This document shows positions 14,975 through 23,436 of a stretch of DNA of 64,000 bases, piece after piece. The stretch spans positions 4,767 to 68,766 of the forward strand of contig NZ_LMJF01000015.1 of the NCBI RefSeq assembly GCF_001429785.1. The letters are read 5' to 3'. Source of the stretch: Lysobacter sp. Root916 (GTDB taxonomy: Bacteria; Pseudomonadota; Gammaproteobacteria; Xanthomonadales; Xanthomonadaceae). Made by a program: the position numbers and the translations under genes. The stretch's first letter is position 1. Every line of letters starts with the position of its first letter. The notes under the pieces are model-generated. The model was given only the letters and a program-made list of their open reading frames with translations, had not been told where the DNA came from and did no database searches.

Positions 14975-17161
14975 ATGAATTCCAGCACCGATCCCAGAGC
15001 TCCCGAACCCGCCGATGCCGACGAACGCCGTCCGGTGCGTAGCGAATACAAGTTCTCGCACGTCACTACCCAGCGCTATCTGCCCCTGCCGGGCAAGGCG
15101 CCGGGTTGGCCGTTCGCCGAGATCGGGCACTGGAAGATGGATGTGGACGGCTCGGTCGACGACTGGATCGCCGAACTGGTCGATTGGCGCCGCGAGCACC
15201 TGACCCGGATCGGCTACGACGACGCCAACTATCGTCGTCCCGAATTGCAGTGGGCGCAGCGCAACTTCGTGCATGCGCAGATGATGGCCGAGGATCGCTA
15301 CTTCTACGACCCGGTCGAAGGCCGCTACACCGTCGGGCGCTATCTGGACGATCTCAAGCAGCGCTACGGCGGCATCGACAGCGTGCTGATCTGGCATGTC
15401 TATCCCAATATCGGCATCGACGACCGCAACCAGTTCGATCTGGCCGGCGACCTGCCCGGCGGCCTGGACGGCCTGCGCGAGGCGATCGCCGACTTCCATC
15501 GCCACGGCGTGCGCGTGCTGCTGCCGACCATGCCCTGGGACAACGGCACCCGCGACGACGGCCGCAACGACTGGGAGTCCATGGCCGAACTGGTCAAGGC
15601 GGTGGGCGCCGACGGCATCAACGGCGACACCTACAACGGCGTGCCGCGCGCGTTCTTCGACGCCTGCGATGCGCTGGGCCATCCGGTGGTGCTGCAACCC
15701 GAGTCCACCATCAGCGCCGAGGAGGCTTTGATCTGGAACGTGCAGAGCTGGGGCAAGAAGGCGCCCAACGAGCTCGTGCCGCCGGTGGCCAAGTTCAAGT
15801 GGCTGGAACCGCGCCACATGATCAACTACGAGAACCGCTGGGGCCGCGACCGCAACCACGATCTGCAGTACATCTTCTTCAACGGCGTCGGCTACAACGC
15901 CTGGGAGAACATCTGGGGCCTGTGGAACCAGCTCACCCCGCGCGATGCCGAAAGCCTGCGCCGCATCGCCGCGATCGAGCGCCGCTTCGCGGCCTGCATG
16001 GTCAGCCTGGACTGGCGGCCTTACGAGCGCACGCTGCAGGCCGGCGTGTTCGCCAGCCGCTTCCCGCACGCGGGCGCGACCTTGTGGACCTTGGTCAACC
16101 GTAACGAGTACGAAGTCGCGGGCGAGCAGTTCGCGGTGCCGCACTTCGAGGGCCAGCGCTACTTCGATGTCTGGAACGGCGTCGCCCTGAGCCCGCGCCT
16201 GCAGGACGGGCGGGCGGTGTTCGAGTTCGCGATCGAAGGCCGCGGTTTCGGCGCGGTTGCGGCACTGGCGCCCGGCGCCGAGGGCGAGGGTTTCCAGACC
16301 TTCTTGAGCGACATGGCTGAACGCGCGGCCACGCCCTTGCGCGACTATTCCAATCAATGGCGCGCGCTCGCGCAGCAACTGGTCGCTATCGAGGCTACCG
16401 CTCCAGCGCCGACCGCGCCCGCGGGCATGATCGCCATCCCCGGCGGCGATTTCGATTTCGTGGTCGGCGGCGTCGAGATCGAAGGCCAGACCTGGGAAGG
16501 CGTGGACGTGCAGTACCCCTGGGAGCCCAGCGCGCGCCGCAACCACCGCCAGCGCATGCGCATGCGCCCGTTCCATATCGACCGCACGCCGGTGACCAAC
16601 GAGGACTACCTGCGCTTCGTCCAGGCCAGCGGCTATCGTCCGCGCGACACCCACAACTACCTGCGGCACTGGATCGACGGTGCGCCGCCGCCGGGCTGGG
16701 AGCGCAAGCCGGTGATCTGGGTCGCGCTCGAGGACGCGCGCGCCTATGCGCAATGGGCCGGCAAGCGCTTGCCGCGCGAATGGGAGTGGCAGTACGCCGC
16801 GCAGGGCGGCGACGGCCGCCGCTATCCTTGGGGCAACGATTGGCGCGAGGACGCGGTGCCCGCGACCAATCGCGGCCGCCGCCTGCGCGCGCCCGACGAT
16901 GTCGATGCGCATCCGGGCGGCGCCAGCCCGTTCGGCGTGCTGGACCTGGTCGGCAACGTCTGGCAGTGGACCGACGAGTACCAGGACGAGCACACCCGCG
17001 CCGCGATCCTGCGCGGCGGCAGTTCGTACCAGCCGCAGACCTCGCATTGGTATTTTCCGCAGGCGCACCGGCTGGACCAGCACGGCAAGTATCTGTTGAT
17101 GGCGCCCAGCAAGGACCGTTCCGGCTGCGTCGGCTTCCGTTGCGTCGTGGATGCGGCCTGA
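14975..17161 (+). CDS. Putative TIM-barrel glycosidase fused to a SUMF1-like domain
   Basis: 728 residues in two parts. Residues 30 to about 455 look like a TIM-barrel glycoside hydrolase: LDDLKQRYGGIDSVLIWHVY, FHRHGVRVLLPTMPWDNGTR, GADGINGDTYNGVPRAFFDA and VVLQPESTIS, where the Asp in NGDTYNG and the Glu in QPEST are candidate catalytic acids. Residues 480-728 are a SUMF1/formylglycine-generating-enzyme-like domain: AGMIAIPGGDF, FHIDRTPVTNEDYLRFVQAS, AGKRLPREWEWQYAAQGG, GNVWQWTDEY and a final GFRCVVD. The two active-site cysteines of true FGE are not present in the C-terminal GGSSYQ-to-GFRC stretch, so sulfatase activation is unlikely. No signal peptide is seen, suggesting a cytoplasmic enzyme. 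It begins 54 bp after the sugar kinase. Confidence 0.75.
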   Translation: MNSSTDPRAPEPADADERRPVRSEYKFSHVTTQRYLPLPGKAPGWPFAEIGHWKMDVDGSVDDWIAELVDWRREHLTRIGYDDANYRRPELQWAQRNFVHAQMMAEDRYFYDPVEGRYTVGRYLDDLKQRYGGIDSVLIWHVYPNIGIDDRNQFDLAGDLPGGLDGLREAIADFHRHGVRVLLPTMPWDNGTRDDGRNDWESMAELVKAVGADGINGDTYNGVPRAFFDACDALGHPVVLQPESTISAEEALIWNVQSWGKKAPNELVPPVAKFKWLEPRHMINYENRWGRDRNHDLQYIFFNGVGYNAWENIWGLWNQLTPRDAESLRRIAAIERRFAACMVSLDWRPYERTLQAGVFASRFPHAGATLWTLVNRNEYEVAGEQFAVPHFEGQRYFDVWNGVALSPRLQDGRAVFEFAIEGRGFGAVAALAPGAEGEGFQTFLSDMAERAATPLRDYSNQWRALAQQLVAIEATAPAPTAPAGMIAIPGGDFDFVVGGVEIEGQTWEGVDVQYPWEPSARRNHRQRMRMRPFHIDRTPVTNEDYLRFVQASGYRPRDTHNYLRHWIDGAPPPGWERKPVIWVALEDARAYAQWAGKRLPREWEWQYAAQGGDGRRYPWGNDWREDAVPATNRGRRLRAPDDVDAHPGGASPFGVLDLVGNVWQWTDEYQDEHTRAAILRGGSSYQPQTSHWYFPQAHRLDQHGKYLLMAPSKDRSGCVGFRCVVDAA

Positions 17162-17165
17162 GACC

Positions 17166-19010
17166 ATGGAACGCATTCCCGCCGCCGCGGTTCGTCTGGA
17201 AGGTCTGCTGGGCGAGGCCCTGGATGCCAATCTCGCCGGGCGCCTGTCGCATTTCATCGTCGACGAGCGCAGCCCGGCGATCGAGATCTTCGCCCCCGAG
17301 CGGCGCGCGCAGAACCGCGAGGGCGACTGGTACGGCGAGCACGCCGGCAAGTGGATGGTGGCCGCGGCCAAGGCCGCCGCACGCTCGGGCGATGCGCAGT
17401 TGCTGGCGCGACTGCGGCGCGTGGCCGATTTCCTGGCCGACAGCCAGGAAGCCGACGGCTACCTGGGCACCTACGCGCCGGAACGCCGCTTCATGCGCAA
17501 GCAGCCGCCCAAGCCGCTGAGCTGGGACGGCGCCCCCAGCGTGCGGACCTGGGATATCTGGACCCACGCCTATCTGATCCTCGGCTTTCTCGAAATCCAC
17601 CGACACTTCCCCGAGCCGCGATATCTCGAGGCCGCGCGCCGCATCGGCGATCTGTGCGCGCGCACGCTGGGCGAAGGCGGCATCGACATCACCGAGCTGG
17701 GCAACCATCACGGCATGTCGGCGACGGTGCTGATGGACCCGGCGACGGAGCTGTACTTCGCCACCGGCGAGCGCCGCTATCTGGATCTGGCGACGACGGT
17801 GCTGGAGCAGGCCGACCGCCATCCCGAACTGGCCCTGCTCAGCCGCGCTCTGGCCGGCGTCGATGCGGCCGAGATCGCGACCGGCAAGGCCTATCAGCTG
17901 GCCTGGAACCTGGTCGGCCTGGCCAAGTTGCACCGCGCCACCGGCATCGCCGTCTATCGCGATGCGGTCGAGCGCCTGTGGCGCAGCATCCGCGATCATC
18001 ATCTGAGCTTGGGCGGCGGCCCCTGGGGCGGCGTTGCCCATCGTTCGCGCGAAGTGTTCAACCCGCCCGGCGTGTTCAGTCCGCACGGCTATGTCGAGAC
18101 CTGTTCGACCCTGGCCTGGATCCAGTTGAACCGCGAGCTGCTCGCGATCAGCGGCGACGCGCGCTATGCCGAGGAGGTCGAGCGCTCGGCCTATAACGAT
18201 CTGCTGGGCGCGCAGGCGCCCAACGGTGAAGACTGGTGCTACTACGTGTTCCCGAACGGGCGCCGCGTGCACACCACCTATTGGCGCTGCTGCAAGTCCA
18301 GCGGGGCGATGGCGTTGGAGGAACTGCCCGCGATCGCCTACGCGCGCAGCGGCGACGATGGGATCGCGGTGAATCTGTACGGCCCCGGGTGGGCCGAGAT
18401 CGAATTGGGCGCAGCCGGTCGGGTGCGTCTGGAACAGGCGACCGGCTATCCGTTCGACGGCGAGGTGCGCCTGCGCATCAGCCTGGAGCGCGAAGCGCGG
18501 TTCGCCTTGAGGTTGCGCATGCCGTCCTGGGCCGAAGACGCGACCGTGCGCGTCGACGGCGATACGGCCAGCGCCGTGGTCGAGCACGGCGGCTATGCCG
18601 TGCTCGACCGCGTCTGGCGCGACGGCGATACGGTGACGGCGCGGTTCCCGATGGCGCCGCGCAGCCATCGCGCGCTCAATCGCAACGTGCAGGAATCGCG
18701 CGCGCCCGACGGCAGCCCGGTCCGCCAGGAAGTGCTGCGCCACGAATACCTGGGCGTCACCCGCGGCCCGCTGGTCTACGCCTCGGGCCTGATCGACGGT
18801 TTCAAGACCGAGGAGACCCTGCGTCTGCCCGCGCAGCCGGAGGCGACTTGGTTGCTGGCGACGCAGGACGAGCAAGGCGGGCCGCTGGTGGAATTGCGCT
18901 TGGGCTACCGCTCGCCGCTGGTGTTGGCGCCCTATTACCGCGCCGGCGGCCGCGTCGACGGCGCCTGGCGCCTGACCTGGATGAGTCTGGCGCCGGAGCC
19001 CAAGTCATGA
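17166..19010 (+). CDS. GH127-type (DUF1680) beta-L-arabinofuranosidase-like glycosidase
   Basis: About 614 residues of the DUF1680/GH127 (alpha/alpha)6-barrel family. The metal/catalytic residues known from GH127 enzymes are visible: E-x-C in YVETCSTLAW (Glu311, Cys313) and the adjacent cysteines in YWRCCKSSGAMALEELP (Cys375, Cys376). Other family features are ADGYLGTYAPERRF near 100 and the beta-sandwich from about 400. GH127 members remove beta-L-arabinofuranose from oligosaccharides; related families take other sugars, so the substrate is a guess. No signal peptide is present. It starts 4 bp after the fusion gene; an ATG at 17151 that overlaps that gene is the alternative start. Confidence 0.88.
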   Translation: MERIPAAAVRLEGLLGEALDANLAGRLSHFIVDERSPAIEIFAPERRAQNREGDWYGEHAGKWMVAAAKAAARSGDAQLLARLRRVADFLADSQEADGYLGTYAPERRFMRKQPPKPLSWDGAPSVRTWDIWTHAYLILGFLEIHRHFPEPRYLEAARRIGDLCARTLGEGGIDITELGNHHGMSATVLMDPATELYFATGERRYLDLATTVLEQADRHPELALLSRALAGVDAAEIATGKAYQLAWNLVGLAKLHRATGIAVYRDAVERLWRSIRDHHLSLGGGPWGGVAHRSREVFNPPGVFSPHGYVETCSTLAWIQLNRELLAISGDARYAEEVERSAYNDLLGAQAPNGEDWCYYVFPNGRRVHTTYWRCCKSSGAMALEELPAIAYARSGDDGIAVNLYGPGWAEIELGAAGRVRLEQATGYPFDGEVRLRISLEREARFALRLRMPSWAEDATVRVDGDTASAVVEHGGYAVLDRVWRDGDTVTARFPMAPRSHRALNRNVQESRAPDGSPVRQEVLRHEYLGVTRGPLVYASGLIDGFKTEETLRLPAQPEATWLLATQDEQGGPLVELRLGYRSPLVLAPYYRAGGRVDGAWRLTWMSLAPEPKS

Positions 19011-19112
19011 GCGCCGCCAAGCAAGATTTTGTGGCGCCAGAACATATGCGGCCTGCCTGTTTCTTTTCGCGGGCACGCGGCAAAGTGCAGCCAGCATCAC
19101 GCCAGGAGTTTC

Positions 19113-20312
19113 ATGGACGCGCAGCGTATGGACGCATTCCGACCTGACCCCAGCACCGGGCGCAGCGCGCCGGCGGGGCCGCTCGCGGGTGTGCGCGTGC
19201 TCGACCTGAGCGCTTACATCGCCGGCCCCTACGGCTGCGCGCTGTTGGCCGACCAGGGCGCGGACGTGATCAAGATCGAGCCGCCCGACGGCGACAATCT
19301 GCGCCAGTATCCGTCGACCCTGCCCAGCGAAAGCCGCGCCTTCCTGGGCGTGAATCGCAGCAAGCGCGGCATCGTGCTGGATCTCAAGCAGGCCGCCGAT
19401 CACGCTGTGCTGTTGCGCCTGGTGCGCGATGCCGACGTGCTGGTGCACAACTTCCGGCCTAGCGTGCCGCAGCGGCTGGGCATCGATTTCGAGCGCCTGA
19501 GCCTGATCAATCCGCGCCTGATCTATTGCGCCGTCACCGGCTACGGCGAGACCGGGCCGATGAAAGACAAGGCCGGTTACGACCAGGTGCTGCAGACCAT
19601 GACCGGCATGTGCGCCTTGCAGGGCCGGCGCGGCGGGCCGCCGGAGATCATCTACGGTTCGGTCGTCGACTATTACACCGCGGCGCTGCTGGCCGCGGGC
19701 GTGTCCTCGGCGCTGTACGAGCGCGAACGCAGCGGCCTGGGCCAGTTCGTCGGGGTGTCGCTGTTGCGTAGCGCCCTGACCATGCAGTCGGCGCGCATGA
19801 TCTGGGCCGAGGGCGAATCGCTGGACATCGGCCGCGACATGCGTTCCGGCGGCGTCACCGGCATCCATCCCACCCGCGACGGTCATATCTATATTTCCGC
19901 GAACACGCCGCGCTTCTGGAAGGCGCTGTGCGAGAAGACCGGGTTGCAAGACCTGGCCGCGCAGTCGCGCTACGACAGCGTGCGTAAGCGCGCCGAGCAC
20001 GCCGCTGAAATCGTCCCGCGCCTGCACGAGGCGCTGGCGCAGCGCGGCGCGATGGAGTGGGAGGCCTTGTTCGGCGACGAGGTGCCGTGCGCGGCCGCGC
20101 GCCGCATCGAGGACATGTTCGAACATCCGCAAGTGCTGGCCGAGGGCATCGTCGGCACCATCGAACACCCGCGCGTGGGTCGCTACCGCGCGGTCGCGCA
20201 GTCGATCAAGTTCGGCCGCACCCCGGGCCCGGCGCCGTTCGCCGCGCCGATGCTGGATCAGGACACGCAGGCGGTGCGGGCGGCGGTCGAGGCCGGCGAG
20301 GGCGCGGAGTAG
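19113..20312 (+). CDS. Class III (CaiB/BaiF) CoA-transferase
   Basis: 399 residues with the family-III fold: GPLAGVRVLDLSAYIAGPYG at the start, GADVIKIEPPDGDNLR, NRSKRGIVLDLKQ, NFRPSVPQRLGIDF and the active-site stretch GYDQVLQTMTG, where Asp157 is the expected covalent catalytic aspartate. These enzymes move CoA between carboxylic acids. Paired with the CitE-like lyase at the other end of the locus, it could activate a hydroxy-dicarboxylic acid for cleavage, as in itaconate/citramalate routes, but no hydratase is present. The start was set by an AGGAG site 5 bp before the ATG. A weaker sequence resembling the shared promoter motif (GAACAT at 19040-19045) lies upstream. Confidence 0.9.
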   Translation: MDAQRMDAFRPDPSTGRSAPAGPLAGVRVLDLSAYIAGPYGCALLADQGADVIKIEPPDGDNLRQYPSTLPSESRAFLGVNRSKRGIVLDLKQAADHAVLLRLVRDADVLVHNFRPSVPQRLGIDFERLSLINPRLIYCAVTGYGETGPMKDKAGYDQVLQTMTGMCALQGRRGGPPEIIYGSVVDYYTAALLAAGVSSALYERERSGLGQFVGVSLLRSALTMQSARMIWAEGESLDIGRDMRSGGVTGIHPTRDGHIYISANTPRFWKALCEKTGLQDLAAQSRYDSVRKRAEHAAEIVPRLHEALAQRGAMEWEALFGDEVPCAAARRIEDMFEHPQVLAEGIVGTIEHPRVGRYRAVAQSIKFGRTPGPAPFAAPMLDQDTQAVRAAVEAGEGAE

Positions 20313-20814
20313 GGCGCCGACGGCTGGAATGAGCGGCCGGAATGAGAGCTCCGTCGCAAACCGCCGGCCGGACGCCGAGCGGACCGATCGGCACCAGTTA
20401 GTCACTTTTTAGGCGTCTAGTTTGCCGCGTCCGTCTTCAAGCCCGGCGCCACCGCGGCCGGGCTTGGGCGCGCGCGCGTTCAGGCTGGCCCCAGGCCGCG
20501 CCGATTTCCCGCACGCAGGTCATTGGCGCGTAAGGCTTTGCGCGTCCGGATGCGACTGAACGGACCGGCGCGGGCCGCCCCGTTGTGCCTGTTCCACGCC
20601 GCCTTCTGCAAAAAGAAAGTATTAGAATCATTCGCTTGCACGACTCGGCCGTCATCGGACGACGGACGGGCGCTGGCGTGATGGGTCCTTTCGGCTGGCC
20701 TGCCGTATCGTTCGGGCGGTTTTGGCGTCCGGTGCGGCCGGCTCGGTCCGATCTTCCGTCTTGCCGGCGCAGGTCGGCGTGCAGCGACTAATTTCTTAAG
20801 CAGGGAGTGTCTGA
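20313..20814. other. Intergenic region before the rhamnose operon
   Basis: 502 bp with no convincing gene. It contains the hairpin listed separately and an A-rich patch at about 20607-20632 (CAAAAAGAAAGTATTAGAAT) that is the best candidate for the rml promoter zone. A GGGAG ribosome site is just before the rmlB GTG. Open frames on the minus strand here are arginine-rich and look like chance. Confidence 0.6.
20438..20466. terminator. Hairpin after the CoA-transferase gene
   Basis: Perfect 10-bp arms CAAGCCCGGC and GCCGGGCTTG surround a 9-base loop. It lies 126 bp past the CoA-transferase stop. No T-run follows on either strand, so it could be a Rho-associated or processing hairpin rather than an intrinsic terminator. 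Confidence 0.4.
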
Positions 20815-21873
20815 GTGTCTACTTGGTTGGTCACCGGCGGCGCCGGTTTCATTGGCGGTAATTTCGTACTCGAAGCGGTGCAGCGCGGCGTCAAAGTCGT
20901 GAACCTGGATGCACTGACCTATGCCGGCAACCTCGACACCCTGAGCCCGCTCGACGGCGACGGACGTCACCAGTTCGTACAGGGCGACATCGGCGACGCG
21001 GCCTTGGTCGCGCGCCTGCTCGCCGAACACCGCCCCGACGCGGTGATCAATTTCGCCGCCGAGAGCCACGTCGACCGTTCGATCGACGGCCCGGCCGCGT
21101 TCGTGCACACCAACGTGGTCGGCACCCTGAGCCTGCTGGAGCAGAGCCGCGATTACTGGAAGTCGCTGGACGCGCCGGGCCGCGACGGGTTCCGGTTCCT
21201 GCATGTGTCCACCGATGAGGTTTACGGCAGCCTCGGCGATACCGGCAAATTCACCGAGACCACCGCGTACGCGCCGAACTCGCCGTACTCGGCGTCCAAG
21301 GCCGCGTCGGATCATCTGGTGCGGGCCTTTCACCACACCTACGGTCTGCCGGTACTGACCACCAATTGCTCGAACAACTACGGCCCCTATCAGTTCCCCG
21401 AGAAGCTGATCCCGCTGATCATCGCCAAGGCTCTGGCCGGCGAGCCGCTGCCGGTGTACGGCGACGGCCTGAATGTGCGCGACTGGCTATACGTCGGCGA
21501 CCACTGCGCCGCGATCCGCCGCGTGCTCGCGGGCGGACGCCTGGGCGAGACCTATAACGTCGGCGGCGACGCCGAGCGCCAGAACATCGTCGTGGTCAAG
21601 ACCATCTGCGAGTTGCTCGACCAGCGCCGCCCGCTCGCCGACGGCCGCAAGCGCGAGTCGCTGATCGCCTACGTCAAGGACCGCCCGGGCCACGACCGCC
21701 GTTACGCGATCGACGCCTCCAAACTGCAGGACGAGCTGGGTTGGGCCCCGACCGTGACCTTCGAGCAGGGCATGGCGCTCACCGTCGACTGGTACCTGGA
21801 CAACCAGCCCTGGGTGCAGCGCGTATTGGACGGCAGCTACCGACTCGAACGCATCGGGGGAGACGGCGCGTGA
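20815..21873 (+). CDS. rmlB: dTDP-glucose 4,6-dehydratase
   Basis: 352 residues. It has the NAD-binding GxxGxxG as [13 protein letters not shown], the SDR catalytic pair YSASKAAS preceded by [13 protein letters not shown], the substrate part [17 protein letters not shown] and the C-terminal [17 protein letters not shown], all diagnostic of RmlB. It performs the second step from dTDP-glucose to dTDP-L-rhamnose, forming the 4-keto-6-deoxy sugar. Translation starts with GTG. It is the first gene of rmlB-ORF-rmlA-rmlC-rmlD, and its stop codon overlaps the GTG of the small ORF that follows. Confidence 0.97.
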   Translation: MSTWLVTGGAGFIGGNFVLEAVQRGVKVVNLDALTYAGNLDTLSPLDGDGRHQFVQGDIGDAALVARLLAEHRPDAVINFAAESHVDRSIDGPAAFVHTNVVGTLSLLEQSRDYWKSLDAPGRDGFRFLHVSTDEVYGSLGDTGKFTETTAYAPNSPYSASKAASDHLVRAFHHTYGLPVLTTNCSNNYGPYQFPEKLIPLIIAKALAGEPLPVYGDGLNVRDWLYVGDHCAAIRRVLAGGRLGETYNVGGDAERQNIVVVKTICELLDQRRPLADGRKRESLIAYVKDRPGHDRRYAIDASKLQDELGWAPTVTFEQGMALTVDWYLDNQPWVQRVLDGSYRLERIGGDGA

Positions 21874-21998
21874 TAACAGATGCCGACAAGGCATCTGCTG
21901 CGCCGTCGAGCGCCCGGCCATGGTTGGCCGGGCAGGACCATCCGCAAGTGATGGGGTTGCGCCAGGGATGGCGGCAAGACTATTCGGAGTTCAATTGA
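21870..21998 (+). CDS. Possible 42-residue protein linking rmlB and rmlA
   Basis: A GTG at 21870 overlaps the rmlB stop (GTGA) and follows a GGGGGAG site at 7-8 bp. The frame runs 42 codons to a TGA at 21996-21998 that overlaps the rmlA start (TGATG). It therefore fills the rmlB-rmlA gap exactly, with coupling-type junctions at both ends. The product is hydrophilic, with a middle [18 protein letters not shown] and an end [10 protein letters not shown]; no family is recognised. It may be a real small protein or a leader whose translation delivers ribosomes to rmlA. Chance is less likely than for an isolated ORF but is not excluded. Confidence 0.5.
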   Translation: MITDADKASAAPSSARPWLAGQDHPQVMGLRQGWRQDYSEFN

Positions 21999-22882
21999 TG
22001 AATCGCAAGGGCATCATCCTGGCCGGCGGCTCCGGCACCCGGCTGTATCCGATCACCCAGGCGATCAGCAAGCAGCTGTTGCCGGTGTACGACAAGCCGA
22101 TGATCTATTACCCGCTGAGCGTGCTGATGCTGGCGGGCATCCGCGACGTGTTGATCATCAACACCCCGCACGAGCAGGCGCTGTTCCGCCACCTGCTGGG
22201 CGACGGCTCGCGCTGGGGCATGAACATCGAATACGCCGCGCAGCCCAGCCCCGACGGGCTGGCGCAGGCCTTCCTGATCGGGCGCGAGTTCCTCGCCGGC
22301 GGTCCCAGCTGCCTGGTGCTGGGCGACAACATCTTCCACGGCCCCGGCCTGACCGCGATGCTCAAGCGCGCCGATCAGCGCGAGCACGGCGCCACGGTGT
22401 TCGGGTATTGGGTCAACGATCCGGAGCGCTACGGCGTGGCCGAGTTCGATGGCGAGGGCCGGGTGATCGGGTTGGAGGAAAAGCCGGCCGAGCCGCGTTC
22501 GAACTACGCCGTGACCGGTCTGTATTTCTACGACGGCCGCGCCAGCGATTTCGCCGCCGAGCTCAAGCCCTCGCCGCGCGGCGAGTTGGAGATCACCGAT
22601 CTCAACCGGCGTTACCTCGAGGAAGGTTCCTTGCATCTGGAGCAGCTCGGTCGCGGCTACGCCTGGCTCGACACCGGCACCCATCAGTCGCTGCTGGAAG
22701 CCTCCAATTTCATCGAGACCATCGAGGCGCGCCAGGGCCTGCGCATCTGCTGCCCCGAGGAAATCGCCTGGAACAACGGCTGGATCGACGCCGACCGCTT
22801 GGTCGAACTGGCCGCGCCCTTGGCCAAGAACGGCTACGGGCAGTACCTGCTGGGTCTGGCCAAGCGGGGTTTCGTACCGTGA
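21998..22882 (+). CDS. rmlA: Glucose-1-phosphate thymidylyltransferase
   Basis: 294 residues, the usual RmlA length. The nucleotide-binding start [37 protein letters not shown], the [11 protein letters not shown] loop, [10 protein letters not shown] and [13 protein letters not shown] are all conserved RmlA motifs. It joins dTTP and glucose-1-phosphate to make dTDP-glucose, the first step of the pathway, and is normally inhibited by dTDP-rhamnose. The ATG start was chosen on homology and on a GGAG site 8 bp upstream. It overlaps the preceding 42-codon ORF by one base and rmlC by 4 bp. Confidence 0.97.
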   Translation: MNRKGIILAGGSGTRLYPITQAISKQLLPVYDKPMIYYPLSVLMLAGIRDVLIINTPHEQALFRHLLGDGSRWGMNIEYAAQPSPDGLAQAFLIGREFLAGGPSCLVLGDNIFHGPGLTAMLKRADQREHGATVFGYWVNDPERYGVAEFDGEGRVIGLEEKPAEPRSNYAVTGLYFYDGRASDFAAELKPSPRGELEITDLNRRYLEEGSLHLEQLGRGYAWLDTGTHQSLLEASNFIETIEARQGLRICCPEEIAWNNGWIDADRLVELAAPLAKNGYGQYLLGLAKRGFVP

Positions 22883-23436
22883 AGGTCATCGAAACCGATC
22901 TGCCCGGTTGCGTGGTGATCGAACCGCAAGTGTTCGGCGACGCGCGCGGCTTTTTCTTCGAGTCCTTCAATCGCGACAAGCTGGCCGCGCACGGCCTGTC
23001 GCCGAATTTCGTCCAGGGCAACGTGTCCTCGTCGGCGCGCGGCGTGCTGCGCGGCCTGCACTACCAATGGCCCAATCCGCAGGGCAAGTACGTGTCGGTG
23101 ATCGAGGGCGAGGTCTGGGACGTCGCCGTCGACATCCGTCGCGGCTCGCCGCACTACGGCCGTTGGACGGCGGTGCTGCTGAGCGCCGAGAACCGGCGCC
23201 ATTTCTGGATACCGGAAGGTTTCGCCCACGGCTTCTGCGTGCTCAGCGAGCGCGCGGTGTTCACCTACCTGTGCACCGCGACCTACGACGCCAAGGCCGA
23301 TGCCGGCATCCGCTGGGACGATCCGGCGCTGGCGATCGACTGGCCGGTGAGCGAGCCCTCGCTGTCGGACAAGGACGCGCGCGCGCCGCTGCTGGCCGAG
23401 GTCGCCGAAGACCGCCTGCCGATCTACAGCGCATGA
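22879..23436 (+). CDS. rmlC: dTDP-4-dehydrorhamnose 3,5-epimerase
   Basis: 185 residues of the RmlC cupin. It has [18 protein letters not shown] with the substrate-clamping Phe-rich loop, [20 protein letters not shown] with the catalytic-base histidine in [23 protein letters not shown] and the general-acid tyrosine region [14 protein letters not shown]. It epimerises C3 and C5 of the 4-keto sugar. Translation starts with GTG, overlapping the rmlA stop by 4 bp, and it overlaps rmlD by 4 bp. Confidence 0.97.
   Translation: MKVIETDLPGCVVIEPQVFGDARGFFFESFNRDKLAAHGLSPNFVQGNVSSSARGVLRGLHYQWPNPQGKYVSVIEGEVWDVAVDIRRGSPHYGRWTAVLLSAENRRHFWIPEGFAHGFCVLSERAVFTYLCTATYDAKADAGIRWDDPALAIDWPVSEPSLSDKDARAPLLAEVAEDRLPIYSA

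Noticed and set aside
14975-17161. Sulfatase-modifying factor call for the whole protein
   Set aside because: The active-site cysteines are missing and a large N-terminal glycosidase-like part is present.
14912-17371. A very long open frame on the minus strand opposite the glycosidase-SUMF1 and GH127 genes
   Set aside because: It mirrors plus-strand codon bias in high-GC DNA; its translation is rich in Arg/His/Gly with no domain, and the plus-strand genes are clearly real.
19024-19045. Third copy of the shared promoter motif before the CoA-transferase
   Set aside because: Only GAACAT and an upstream CAAGCAA agree; the ACAAAACCTA block is absent, so it was not listed as a site.
20607-20640. 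Fur-box-like AT patch before rmlB
   Set aside because: The match to a Fur consensus is poor and no iron gene is nearby.
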